NCBI RefSeq assembly: GCF_933775445.1
Contig: NC_065875.1
Location: 11,917,001-11,981,000 of the forward strand
Length of the DNA stretch: 64,000 nt
DNA from: Argentina anserina
Lineage: Eukaryota > Streptophyta > Magnoliopsida > Rosales > Rosaceae
Direction: 5' to 3'
Shown here: positions 12,671 to 26,188 of the stretch, one piece after another
Position numbering within the stretch: position 1 is the first letter of the stretch
Layout of the letters: every line of letters starts with the position of its first letter
Translations under genes and position numbers: made by a program
Notes under the pieces: generated by a model
Database searches by the model: none
Told to the model about the DNA's origin: nothing
The model's input: only the letters and a program-made list of their open reading frames with translations

Positions 12671-14929
12671 CTAAAATGGGAAGTTGCTATTTTCATCGTC
12701 TTCATCCTCATCAATGGCATCCTCATCTTCAGTCATTATCTCCTCATCCTCGTCAAGTTCCTCATCCTCATCTTCATCCATCATAGCTTTGTTCCTCTCT
12801 TCATTGTCCTTCAAACCAGTGCTCAAGATCACATTTTCTCCCCTGGATTGCTCCATATCCTTCCTCAACTTCTCCATGGTTTTTCTCCTATGTTCCTCCT
12901 CTAAATGCTCCTTCTCTACGCGTCTATTGTCCAGATCAGTCCTGCACAACAGAACAGTTAGAAAAAAAAAACTGGAAGCGGAATGACATTTATGATCCAT
13001 AGCAGAATATCTACATTGACTGGCAATCGAGCAGAAAAAGTGTAAAAGTGTTGTCAGATTCAGCACATACTTATAGGTGGCCATGTATTCCTCAGCACTT
13101 GCTTCAATGGCTTTAAAGAAGGCATCCATTCCAGCACCAGAAATCGCAGACACTCCAACAGACCGTAAGTTCTTATAGAATTCATCCAACACAAGGGAAA
13201 GGCTCTCTGTTAGAGTTGAAGTGTATGAGTGGTCTTCACTCACTGCTGCTTGAAACGCCTCAAAATCCTCCATCCACTGCACGCACAGCAGGTTTCAATT
13301 AAAGGCATGATAAAATGAAAATGTAATACATCATTCGTTTGGCATAGAAAACTGAAATGTACAACATAATTAAGTTGCCAACTTTTCAGAGGACGCAACT
13401 GCATCTTAAATGCACCAGAAGTATTCTGGAAGCCCTAGTGTTTAGTGGTTACTTACTTTGTTGTCAGCTTAAAGGACAGATAAATGGATCCAGACTAAGA
13501 AGACCGATTCTACCCTAAAGCTTCCAGTTATATTCAGCCATCTACACTAATGTGTGTCACTGCATGCATTCAAACAGAGATGTCTACTTAAACCCAAAAA
13601 TTGGCATACCTCCAAAGCAAATTCATGTTGAGCCACATCTGTTTTGTTGAATGCCAGCACAAGGGGCAACCGTGTCTTGTATAGGATACTACATGCATAT
13701 AGCATGTTGCTCATAAAGGTAACTGGGCTAGCTGAGCGAGGCGTATCGACTACATAAGTCACAACAGTAGGAAATGTCGAAGCAAATGCTTCGGTGATGA
13801 TAGCACCCGATGCAGACCAAGTAAATATCTCAATCTGACCAGGAGTGTCTACAAGAACATAGTCAAGCTGATCTGCTCGCTTCTCGATAACATTTATGAC
13901 CTAAAATTTGATAAGCATGATGATCACTTTTGGGATGGAGGGGGAAAAAGATGAATAAAACATTCAGCAGCATCTAAATAAACGATATGATAAAATATAT
14001 AGGTGAAAAAACAGCATAATTTATATGGATAGAACCAGAACCAAGCAGTCAAGACAAAGATGTCTATGCATATGCAAAAAAGTTCGATCAGTAAAACAAA
14101 TAATCAAACTCAAGTTGAGCAATGCAAAACATAATTCAATAAGAAAGTAGAGTGCCAATAACATGTTACAACAAGGCAAATATTTCACAGTAATCAAATA
14201 TGTCACAGGCAAGTGTTTACCTCATCAAACTTGGTGGCAAACAAGTTGAGTGAGGTCAAAATCCCACCATTAGGTCCAAGGTTGAATTGTTTCATCACTT
14301 CCTTGTACTTAACAGTATCCCGGATATCAATATTTGCACCAAACGGAAGAGTCAACACAGCTGGGTCTAGGTTCACCACGTACCCACGAATATTATTCTG
14401 ATGAGTGTGCGCAACCAAGCGATGCATAAAGGTTGTTTTACCACTCCCTACATAGACCCAACAGCACACAACTTAATCTCCTAACTCCATTTATGACTGA
14501 AACGAAGAATGCATCCACAGGCCGAATGAAATTACCTGCCATGCCGACAACAATGATAATAACTGGTTTCTTCTTGAAGCTGGAAGATGACCCCTCAATG
14601 TTTAGCTTCTCCATTTCAGCCTTGAGGTCCTCAGTCTCTTTACCCTGATTGTTTACAAAGCCAAACAAGCCACCGCAGCTTAATCACACACAAGTCACAA
14701 TTCCAGAATAAAGGAATGTTATTTAACCTAAATATGAAATTTGCACAAACAGTAACGATTTCATAGCATTTAGGTTCTCCTTAACTAATTCAAAGCTTAA
14801 AAATACGAAACCCTAACACGGAGGAGTTGAGAGAGTGATTACTTTGACGACGGAGGAGCTGTCTTCTTCGGCATCCATGGGCACGGATGAGGAAGCTCCG
14901 GCTTGGTGCTGGTGTGACGCCGTGTTCAT
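12671..14929 (-). CDS. QQT2: GPN-loop GTPase 1 (XAB1/Npa3 family)
   Basis: Six exons on the minus strand: 14929-14843, 14644-14536, 14447-14221, 13900-13610, 13276-13071, 12941-12671, giving 1191 bp and 396 residues with GT-AG borders and matching phases. The P-loop GMAGSGKTT (about 63-71) is split by intron 2. The family-defining Gly-Pro-Asn loop lies in FNLGPNGG (123-125), followed by DTPGQ (about 159-163) and NKTD (about 226-229). The tail is strongly acidic (Asp/Glu repeats) and ends SNFPF. GPN1 enzymes are dimeric GTPases that assist nuclear import and assembly of RNA polymerase II; the Arabidopsis homologue QQT2 is required for early embryo divisions. The gene is divergent from ISY1, with 357 bp between start codons. 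Confidence 0.93.
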
Positions 14930-14945
14930 TTTCTGGGAATCGAGA

Positions 14946-14985
<40 letters not shown>

Positions 14986-15286
14986 GGAGGAGGGCTTTCT
15001 AGTTCAGAGAGACTGAGAGAGGCGTCCTCTATGTAGGTAAGGTCTTGCGTTTTACAGACATTCTCAGGCGATGGGGGTATAAACACAAGAAAGCCCGACC
15101 CGAGAGCCCGACCCATGGAGCCTGACCCGAGTAACAATATATATATATATTGAGAATATTCGGACTAAATACACCCGAGAAAAACACCTCATGATTCTGT
15201 TCTGACGAGGAAGCCCCAAATAGTTTGATTCAGAGAGAGAGAGGGAGGGAGGGAGAGAGAATTAGGGTTTAAGCAAATCTGTGAGA
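14930..15286. promoter_or_regulatory. Bidirectional promoter and leaders of QQT2 and ISY1
   Basis: Two head-to-head genes share only this 357-bp interval, so it must contain both leaders and both core promoters. An uninterrupted GA run (about 14948-14983) lies just upstream of the QQT2 start and a second, imperfect GA/GGGA run (about 15232-15260) lies just upstream of the ISY1 start. An AT repeat (about 15138-15150) lies between them. Confidence 0.6.
14948..14983. repeat. (GA)n microsatellite in QQT2 leader
   Basis: Eighteen uninterrupted GA units immediately upstream of the QQT2 start codon; on the transcript it reads as a CT-rich leader. GA/CT tracts are common in plant 5' untranslated regions. 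Confidence 0.9.
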
Positions 15287-16156
15287 ATGGCTCGTAACGA
15301 AGAGAAAGCACAGTCGATGCTCAATCGCTACGTCACTCTCAAAAACGAAGAGAAGAAGAAGCCACGCGAGCGCCGCCCCTTCCTCGCCTCCGAATGCCGC
15401 GACCTCGCCGAGGCCTCCAAGTGGCGCCTGCAGATCATTCGCGAGATCGGCCTCAAAGTCACCGAGATCCAGAACGAAGGCCTCGGCGAGCACCGCCTCC
15501 GCGACATCAACGACGAGATCAACAAGCTCATCCGCGAGAAGTCTCACTGGGAGCGCCGCATCCTCGAGCTCGGCGGCCATAACCACGCCAAGAACGCCCC
15601 CAAGATGACCGACCTCGACGGCAACATCGTCGACGTCCCCAACTCCAGCGGCCGCGGCGCCGGCTACCGCTACTTCGGCGCCGCCAAGAAGCTTCCCGGC
15701 GTCCGCGAGCTTTACGAGAAGCCGCCGGAGCTGAGGAAGCGGCGGACGAGGTACGACATTTACAAGAGGATTGATGCGAGCTATTATGGATATAGGGACG
15801 ACGAGGATGGCGTTTTGGAGAAGCTGGAGGTTGTGGCGGTGGCCGAGTGGAAGAGGCTGGAGGAGATCAGGAGAGAGGCCAAGAGAGCTGTGAAGAGCGG
15901 CGAGGTGGCGACGGTGGCCAAGGCCAAGGAGATACTGGTGGAGGAGGAGGAGGAGGTGGTGGAGGAAGAGAGGCAGAGAGAGAGGGAGTTGTTGAAAGAG
16001 ATGGAGTTTGTGGCTCATGTGCCGCTGCCGGACGATAGGGAGATTGAGAAGATGGTGCTTGAGAAGAAGAAGAAGGACTTGCTGAGTAGGTATGTCAGTG
16101 AGGAATTGATGCAGGACCAGACTGAGGCTAAGCAGATGCTTAACATCAAGCGGTAG
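15287..16156 (+). CDS. ISY1: Pre-mRNA splicing factor ISY1 homologue
   Basis: A single uninterrupted frame of 289 residues. It begins MARNEEKAQSMLNRY, the conserved start of ISY1/Syf2-interacting proteins, which is why the ATG at 15287 was chosen. Further conserved blocks are SECRDLAEASKWR, EIGLKVTEIQNEGLGEHRLR, the GRGAGYRYFGAAKKLPGVRELYE region (about 122-146) and RRTRYDIYKRIDASYYGYRD. The C-terminal third is a Glu/Lys/Arg-rich coiled coil. ISY1 is a component of the NineTeen/Prp19-associated spliceosome that acts in the first catalytic step. Codon use in the first 500 bases is strikingly C/G-rich at third positions compared with the AT-rich surroundings. The gene is intronless and head-to-head with QQT2. 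Confidence 0.96.
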   Translation: MARNEEKAQSMLNRYVTLKNEEKKKPRERRPFLASECRDLAEASKWRLQIIREIGLKVTEIQNEGLGEHRLRDINDEINKLIREKSHWERRILELGGHNHAKNAPKMTDLDGNIVDVPNSSGRGAGYRYFGAAKKLPGVRELYEKPPELRKRRTRYDIYKRIDASYYGYRDDEDGVLEKLEVVAVAEWKRLEEIRREAKRAVKSGEVATVAKAKEILVEEEEEVVEEERQRERELLKEMEFVAHVPLPDDREIEKMVLEKKKKDLLSRYVSEELMQDQTEAKQMLNIKR

Positions 16157-18394
16157 CTCGATGAAAGGACCGGGTATGGTACTCTAGGGCCTATTTTGAC
16201 TAGCTCCCTAGGAATGCTTAACATGGATGTTTGATATAATCATGTGTGTTGAGTGTTTTATATCTTGTTTTCCAGTTGAAATTGGCAGTTAATTGTGCTT
16301 GGAGAATCAAACAAGTCATATTCTTATGAGTTTTCAGCATCTACTCTTTGTTTAAGTTTCATCAATGATGTGCCTTTGTTGCTGGCTATTTATGGTCTAT
16401 TGATTGGCAGAATTAATAACTAAGATAACAGAAATTAGTTTTTAATTTGCCAAGGGCAGCTCAACTATACAAATAGCATTGTTAACTTTCATTAAAGAGA
16501 GATGATTTTTAGCTAATTTAGTTTGTGGTTATAATTTTAGCAAAGTAAGTTTTACTCTGTGAATAACAAACACTAAATCTTGTTACCGCGCCCTACGTCG
16601 GTTTTTGATATATGATAATCTTTCACAATAATTTACAAAATATATTTCTAATCAGATGTCCCACCAATGCATTATATTATAATAAGAGTATACGATGAGA
16701 CCTCCATTCCCTAATGTTTGTTGTAAACGATAGTAACATCTCCAATTAGATATATGCAATATGCTCGTGAACTGTGTAATTCCTCAATAATACGATGATG
16801 AACTATAATATCATCTATTGTTTCACTCCGAACTTTCTTTCAGTCTCCACTTGTCTCCATGCCATTGGCAGATGACATCTTAATATGAAGTTAATTTGCT
16901 AGGCTCTTAAATCTCCAATGTGCTCGGTCCATCTTGTTCCGAACCTGAGCTAAAGAAAGAAGATTGATCGAGTTGAATTAGACAGTAATACGTATTGAGT
17001 CTTCTAATGTAAATCTTACCGTCAATCATTGTAGATTTGTATCATTACCTTATATTCTCTGCACTGCCAGCTCTTATAAACTTCCTTATTAGCTTGTTCA
17101 AACTCACATCTATTCATGGTTAAACCACTGGACATAATAGATAAGCTATTTACATCATATTGATGAGCTATGTGCATTAATTTGTAACGACAACAGCATA
17201 CGAATTGTATTAGACCAAGACCTGATAATGTAGCTACATTGAGCTATATATAATAATACTTTGTATTTGCAAACACATTATAGTACCGCATGTCTTCAAG
17301 TATATAATTGATCATTCCAAGTTAATAAAACTCTTATAAGGAATGTAATAAAACTCATATAAGGAATGTGAGCTTGAATATTAGAAGTACCATCCATCAA
17401 ATTTAGAGACAGTAACATGTTTAGAACAAAAACTATGAGTACCAAATCAAACAGCCAATGAAACCTTTATATGCACCATATTTACTGACCTCAAACAATA
17501 TGTACACAAACAAATAATATGTAAAATTTCCTGACTTCATTTGACAAAAGAAAGAATGACGTTAAAACACTGACTTGTCTTTCAGCAAAACAAATTATTT
17601 TAGACACTGCACATGCTTTCTTTTTTCTTAATTGAGGTCAAGAAATGTACGTTATCAATTAAGCTATTAGCATTGATTTTTAAACTAACAGTGCAAAAGT
17701 CTCATTTATTCTAGGCTGTTTTAAAAACTGCATGATGAAAAGAGCAGTTATTCCTATTCCAATTTTACTTTGTTGTTACTCCCGAAACATTCACTTCGTC
17801 CAAATAAACACAATACATTATGAAAAAGCTCTATAACTAATATATAATTGCAATGTTAAAAGTTGTCACACCTAAGTAACAACTCTCATACAATCAGGCC
17901 CTAAATTTTAGGTATGATAGAGTGTCTGTTACATCATGAGCACTGTACAATGTAAATTTTGGATACGCATAGATGTAAATGAACCTCTAACAGGTTTGGC
18001 TACGGTTTAGATAGCTACTAAGTTTTTATTCTTTGGCCAACTATGAACTAATACGGCTGTAGAAACTTTGTAATTTTGATAACATGGTCAGAGTAACATG
18101 CATAAAGTACAATTTTGTTAAGCCACAATGAAATAGAGGCTGTCAACTGAAAACTGAAATATTAAAAATACAAAGAGATGATATGAATAGAATTAAGTTA
18201 TACGGAGAATCCAGCAGAATGCCAACTTACACAGTTACACTGCATCAAGCTTTGGTTCCATGTTCAATTTCACTTCGTCACAAATTATGAGGGCATTAGA
18301 ACAGTTGTTCAATTAGACAACTAAAAACAGTCGAGTTATTTGTCAATTAAAGGATGATACCTTTTTAGTTTATTGACAGATTTCGCTATTTAGG
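16157..18394. other. Gene-free AT-rich intergenic stretch
   Basis: The left end should hold the ISY1 3' untranslated region. I see no gene, inverted-repeat element or RNA gene in the remaining two kilobases. Confidence 0.45.
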
Positions 18395-18920
18395 TTATGA
18401 CATCCTCGGTCTTTTTTTGGAAGCAGATTTCTTTGGCATTGGCAACTCTGGGGATTTCCTCCTTGCTTCAGTGCTATAGTAAACAGATTTTATGACATAA
18501 TCCTTCCTCATGCAATACCCCACATGAAATACCTTGGTCCCACCTAGAAGTTCTGTGCAGGAATTGCTGGTGGAGCTAAATTCTTATCTGCCTGTCAGTC
18601 CATTCACCAGTTTTTCACATGATATTCCAAACAAACTGCCATCTCCACTTCCTATTGCCACGAGTGTGACTGAATCAATATGATCCTCAACTCAAACCTC
18701 CAATTTGAATCTGCAAGCACAGATTAATTAGTCAGGAAAGAAAAGCATTTCCAGCTATAATTGGAAATGTGTTCGAGTATTGCTTACAGTTGCAGTCTAG
18801 GTCAGTCACTATGGAACTGACAGCGCAGTGTGAAAGATTCTTCTTGTTTCCAGAGCTGTTTACTGCACTTGAGGCAAGCCATGTAACACCAGCGCTCACT
18901 ACTGAGAACCCTGGTGATTT
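18395..18920 (-). pseudogene. RPA1-like (replication protein A large subunit) pseudogene fragment
   Basis: Two exon-like blocks on the minus strand can be read: about 18920-18788 and 18710-18395, joined by a GT-AG intron in phase. The first contains RWCYMACLKCSKQLW and a following CQFH, matching the C-terminal zinc-binding OB fold of RPA1-like proteins, where two Cys pairs follow a W-Y-Y motif. The second continues with VEDHIDSVTLVAIG and LFGISCEKLVN, the OB-fold strands typical of that domain, and ends with a basic tail (KKSASKKRPRMS). Three in-frame stops interrupt the reading (in the QFHSD-PRL, LEV-VED and TGR-EFSS contexts), so it is dead. Plants have many RPA1-like copies, some carried by Helitrons; the origin here is unknown. 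Confidence 0.65.
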
Positions 18921-19583
18921 GTTGAAAAAAAAAAAAAGATGATTCCTGTAATGATAACAATTTGGTTGACATTATTCCATCAGTTTAGCTACCCTAAATT
19001 GGTAAAGATTTTCACGGTGTCGAGTACGAAGAAAATCAGTAGTGTCTCTTTTATCTTATAAAGATCTTCATGGTCAGTAGAGGAGAGCCTTTTTCAAACC
19101 AAAAAAAAAAAACACATTTCTAATAAAAGATAAAAGATAAACAGTGTATAATAGCATCCCAGACACATTATGTTTTCATGACGTGTTTGTAGTGATTTAA
19201 CATGTACATTTGACAATGCATATGTAGTAAATTAACATCCCAGACAGTGCAGAATTCATTAATAGAACAAAGTCTTACACTTCTATAGTAGGATAAACAG
19301 TGAAATATCTTCATTGTTATTCTAGTACTTATATTCAATTTATTAATTATGCTAGCTTTATATATGTACTGTTGCATTGAAATTTCTTCTCTGATTTCAG
19401 CTGATTACTACTGATAAACACAACAATTGTTTTTACCTTGCATCCATAGTGTGTTAGTATCATATGAATTTTCAGCTACTACACATATCTGATATCAGTA
19501 TTAGCTAACTGATGTAAAATAAAAAAATGTGAGTATAACTTTCATCATAATCAGACAATTATGTTTTCATAAAATAAAAGGAC

Positions 19584-19680
19584 TCACAGCTCTATCTCAC
19601 ATCCATATGCAACACATAGCTCATTCATTTGCTCTGTGATATCAGCCTCACGGTCAATTTCCTGCATCAGCTGTAATAGT
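19584..19680 (-). other. Orphan exon-like segment, unrecognised
   Basis: On the minus strand a short block is bounded by acceptor-like (TGATGCAG) and donor-like (GTGAGTCC) signals and reads EIDREADITEQMNELCVAYG. I do not recognise the protein. It lies downstream (in minus-strand sense) of the PPR relic and could be part of it or of another lost gene. Confidence 0.3.
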
Positions 19681-19859
19681 TTGTATAACAACTTCTTAGA
19701 GACAGAAATTACATCAACGGAAGAATATAAGTCTAAGAAGAATATACGATGAGGTGCATGCACTTGGCATCTGAGCATATCTGGAAACAAAGACGAGGCC
19801 TCAATGGACATAACCAACAATGATCATAATTTATGTTTGATGATTTCAAAAACAGGTAC

Positions 19860-20115
19860 ATTGAGTTACTATCTGTCCACGTTTAGCATAGACATCCATG
19901 AGGTCATTTAAAACACAGGCAACACAGAGTCTTGCCCACCAATCTTGACTACATGACAATGGAGCCAAACTCCCCATGGTTCCACCATGCTAGTAGCCAT
20001 CAAAACCGCCATCCTCAGAACCCCAGACAACATGATAGAGCAGTGCCAGCAAAGGCATTTTCTACGGCATTTCGTCGAACACCTTTACTGCACCCACTGT
20101 TGGGCGACCCAAAAG
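19860..20115 (-). pseudogene. Pentatricopeptide repeat (PPR) protein relic
   Basis: In different frames of the minus strand one can read AVKVFDEMP, LHCHVVKIGGQDSV and VLNDLMDVYAKRG, in the order and spacing of plant PPR motifs (compare the family consensus of VFDEMP, VHxHVVKxG and LxDMYAKCG). Stops and at least two frame changes separate these blocks. No complete repeat array is present, so this is a decayed fragment. Confidence 0.5.
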
Positions 20116-20269
20116 TATACAAACACAATACTAATAACATGAAACAAATTTATACAGATTTCTTTACCTCATTCTTCCTTCAAGAACTGCAGTAAAGAAT
20201 GCAACGATAAAAGTACAATTTTCTCATTGCGCTGTTGAACTAGATTATTTTGTTAGCTTTCAGAATATG

Positions 20270-21140
20270 TTGCGATATATGGAAGAAGATTCATCACTCA
20301 TCCATCAGCAATTCCACCGGAGAAGTATGAGGACTATATTACAAGGTTGCTCGGACGATACTGGGAGTTGAAGTATAAACATGTCTTGCCCAAAAGATCA
20401 TTTTGGAGGATTTTACCCTCAAAGACACCACCAAACCACGAAGCTACAGCTTTGCCTAGTCACATGTCACATTTATCTTCAGTCGACTAATCTGTGAAGT
20501 ACTCCAATGTGGTTAAGATGGAGCTCTCAAAGAGAAACGAGCATAGACTCGATCTGGTTGTGGATATGGGCCATATGGCATTATGGCCTAGCCTCTAGAA
20601 CCACTACTGATTCTATAGTGATTCTTCATTCTTTTATTTGTTTACCACTCTATTTGTTCGTTACTACCATATACAATTTAACAACTGATCAATCTTGGTA
20701 GGCAAACAATGAATCGACCATATATTATAGAATCTACAACATATATATTTGCAGCTGAAACTCTACATCTGAACCCTAGAGTAAACCACGAATTAGTAGT
20801 ACTGTACACGTACATTACTCGGTTATAGGAATCCCGACACCCTCAGAGGGCAGAGGTACCTTAATTAGGACGTGATCTAGTTTCGCTGCTTCACGACTTT
20901 ACGTTAATTTGATCTCACGTAAATTAACATGCATAGACTCAGGCTAATAGCTAAGTACTAAAAGATATGAGAGGACCAGACATTAGAGTTGTCTAAATGC
21001 AGGCATGGATCGTAGCTAGTCAAAGATAATTGACATCACAAGTCCAGCAGCTTAGAGCTGATTGCATGTGTATACAAACTAATTAATTAATTAACCAAGC
21101 ACATATATTAAAACTTGAAATATTTACATAAGCAGTCGAC
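20270..21140. repeat. Copy A of a decayed duplicated segment (partner 24780-25350)
   Basis: The block around 20344-20410 (GGTTGCTCGGACGATA, GGGAGTTGAAGTAT, CATTTTGGAGG) and the block around 20590-20610 (CCTCTAGAACCACTACTGAT) recur in the same order at 24813-24923 and 25136-25153. Similarity continues to the CAGTCGAC word at about 21134 (partner at about 25337). Together with the matching 3' flanks of the GST gene this indicates an old tandem duplication. Confidence 0.6.
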
Positions 21141-21149
21141 ACTATAATT

Positions 21150-22575
21150 AATAGGAGTATACATGTTAATATGTTATCTCCCTCATTTAGTTTTAGTTAT
21201 TCTCTTAATAATGTTCATTTTGATTTAGTTTACTATTTTTAGGTACATTGGAGTAATATAAAAGAAATGTGTGTTTAAATGACCAAAAGGAGCAATAAAA
21301 TCCGGAATCAGAATTCTATTTGTGCAGAACAATCAACTTCGATGGATCATAACGGGCAAGCTATTTGGAAGAAAATTATGAGTAATATATCGATGGAAAA
21401 CCCTTTGAGTCTAGTTTCCAGAGCCGTTGGAATCACAGTGGAAGTTATGCTCGATTTACTGAGCAGATGTCAAAATGTCCGAAAATGAAGAGAGAAAGCA
21501 ATCCTAGTCAAGAAATGAAAGAAGGTGTCAAGCCCTCAGATCACTTTAGCATCTGCTCAAAGAAGGGTCAAGATTAATTCAACTTTATAGGGTTTCTTCC
21601 CTATATATAGGAGATTTAATTAAGGAGTTGAGGACCTCTTTATTGCCGCACTAGTTCTCCATCTCCTGCCTCTCCGTCTCTACTCCATAATAGTTTAGGT
21701 TTTTCTTTCTCCTTGGCCATTGCCCTCTTATGTAATTATAGTAGTTGTGCTCGGAGTTTCGACGAACAAAAAGTGTAACTCTATGAATTCTTCTTTTTAT
21801 TTTAATCCAATCTTTATGTCTTTTATCATCTTATTCTTCTTCTTCATGTTTTATTTTGATTATTAGTCTATGTTTATGTGTGATTTATTGTTCTTACGTT
21901 ATCATATGATGTTCTAGCTGTTTGATTTGCTTGTTTATTGGTTTTGAATCTATGATTCTTGTTCTTCATTCATATGTACCATATGTACCTACTTGTGTGT
22001 GGATTGTGTTGGTTAACATAAGTTGGGTAGGGAAATCATAGACTGCATGTTAATATGGTGTATTGGGCTACGTCGGCTATACTTTTGTATTAATATGTTT
22101 GACTTTATATACTTCGTGCTTAATGGTTCATGTAATTATTTGGTTGCGTTGGCTGTTTTTATATGAAATATCATTTGTATCTTAGTTGCGTCGGCTGATA
22201 TTTGAGAGGGCTTAGAAGGATTTAGATAATTATTTGGTTGTCTTTATCTAAGGAGTTGATGCAACGTTAAACTTGAATGCCTTTAAGTTGCTAGGATTGA
22301 GATAGCATAATATTGTTCCGTGTTTACGTATGTGTGTGTGCAATAAGGATGATCACCTGTATATAATTATATTTTGTTTTCGTAGGAATTTAGAAACAAA
22401 CTCATCTATCAAACAATTTATCTCGTGTAAATATGTTAATCGGTAAATAATAATTTTTTTACTAACGCTCTATCTTGCAGAGTACCATCAATCCCTTATC
22501 TATAACGATACATTTACTTACACTATACTATCTTCTACATGGTTTTATTGATGGCCTTAAAACGCTCCATCAATA
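21150..22575. mobile_element. About 1.4-kb insertion, possible solo LTR
   Basis: Comparison of the two duplicate copies shows that CAGTCGAC and AATTGGCCAAATCATTA are about 30 bp apart in copy B (25337-25370) but about 1.43 kb apart in copy A (21134-22590). The extra DNA contains a T-rich stretch with a word like GTGCTCGGAGTTTCGACGAACAAAAAGTGTAA (in two parts around 21747-21780), which looks like the U5 region of a plant LTR. No clean TG/CA ends or target duplication were pinned down. The class is therefore uncertain, although an insertion is well supported. Confidence 0.45.
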
Positions 22576-23189
22576 ATCAATTGGCCAAATCATTATAGCA
22601 ACTCCCAACACATTCTTTGCAGAATCTCATCACATATAGTTGGTGTCATATGGAACATGGACAACAGATTAACAAGCTAACTAAGGTGGTTGGTCATTTA
22701 GATATAATCTCGATCGATTTAGTAATTAACATCTTTTATATCAATCAAACTATACTTTCTAAACAACTACGCTAGATACCTAATTTGTCCTAATGATTTC
22801 TTCCTTCAAAAGTAGGACAGGAGAAGTGAAGTAATGCAAGAAATTACATGTCACTCATTTTGTATGCAAGAAACAAGTTCTGCAATATGAAAAGATAGGA
22901 TAATTCATTATATAAAACATCGATCTGTGCAAGTGTGCAAGCATATGTGCAAGTGCGTACGAGAACTTTGCAACAAAAGAAAACTTTCATAGATGTAAGA
23001 AAACACATAAAAAGCAGTGGAGGGCTTGGTGAATTTCCCGTTATTGTACATGTAAACGACCTTGAAGTTTAAACAAAGGTCCGTAACTGGTTGAATAAAA
23101 GAAGAAGGAAAATCCATGCATGGAGGATAGATCGTTACTGCATGCATGCTTATTAATCATTTAACTCTGCATACTTCCTCCGATAACAT
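22576..23189. repeat. 3' flank of the GST gene, duplicated elsewhere
   Basis: Words at 22585-22850, such as AACAGATTAACAAGCTAAC, GGTTGGTCATTTAGA and TTTAGTAATTAACA, recur at 25560-25660, and partly at 27650-27890. This marks the repeat unit downstream of the GST gene. Confidence 0.55.

Positions 23190-26188
<2,999 letters not shown>

Noticed and set aside
12684..12986. Plus-strand poly-Ser open frame
   Set aside because: It is the antisense shadow of the acidic Asp/Glu tail of QQT2.
15269..16018. 249-codon minus-strand Leu/Ala-rich open frame
   Set aside because: Antisense shadow of ISY1, created by its GC-rich codons.
19932..20195. Plus-strand 87-codon open frame
   Set aside because: The PPR-like reading on the opposite strand explains this DNA better.
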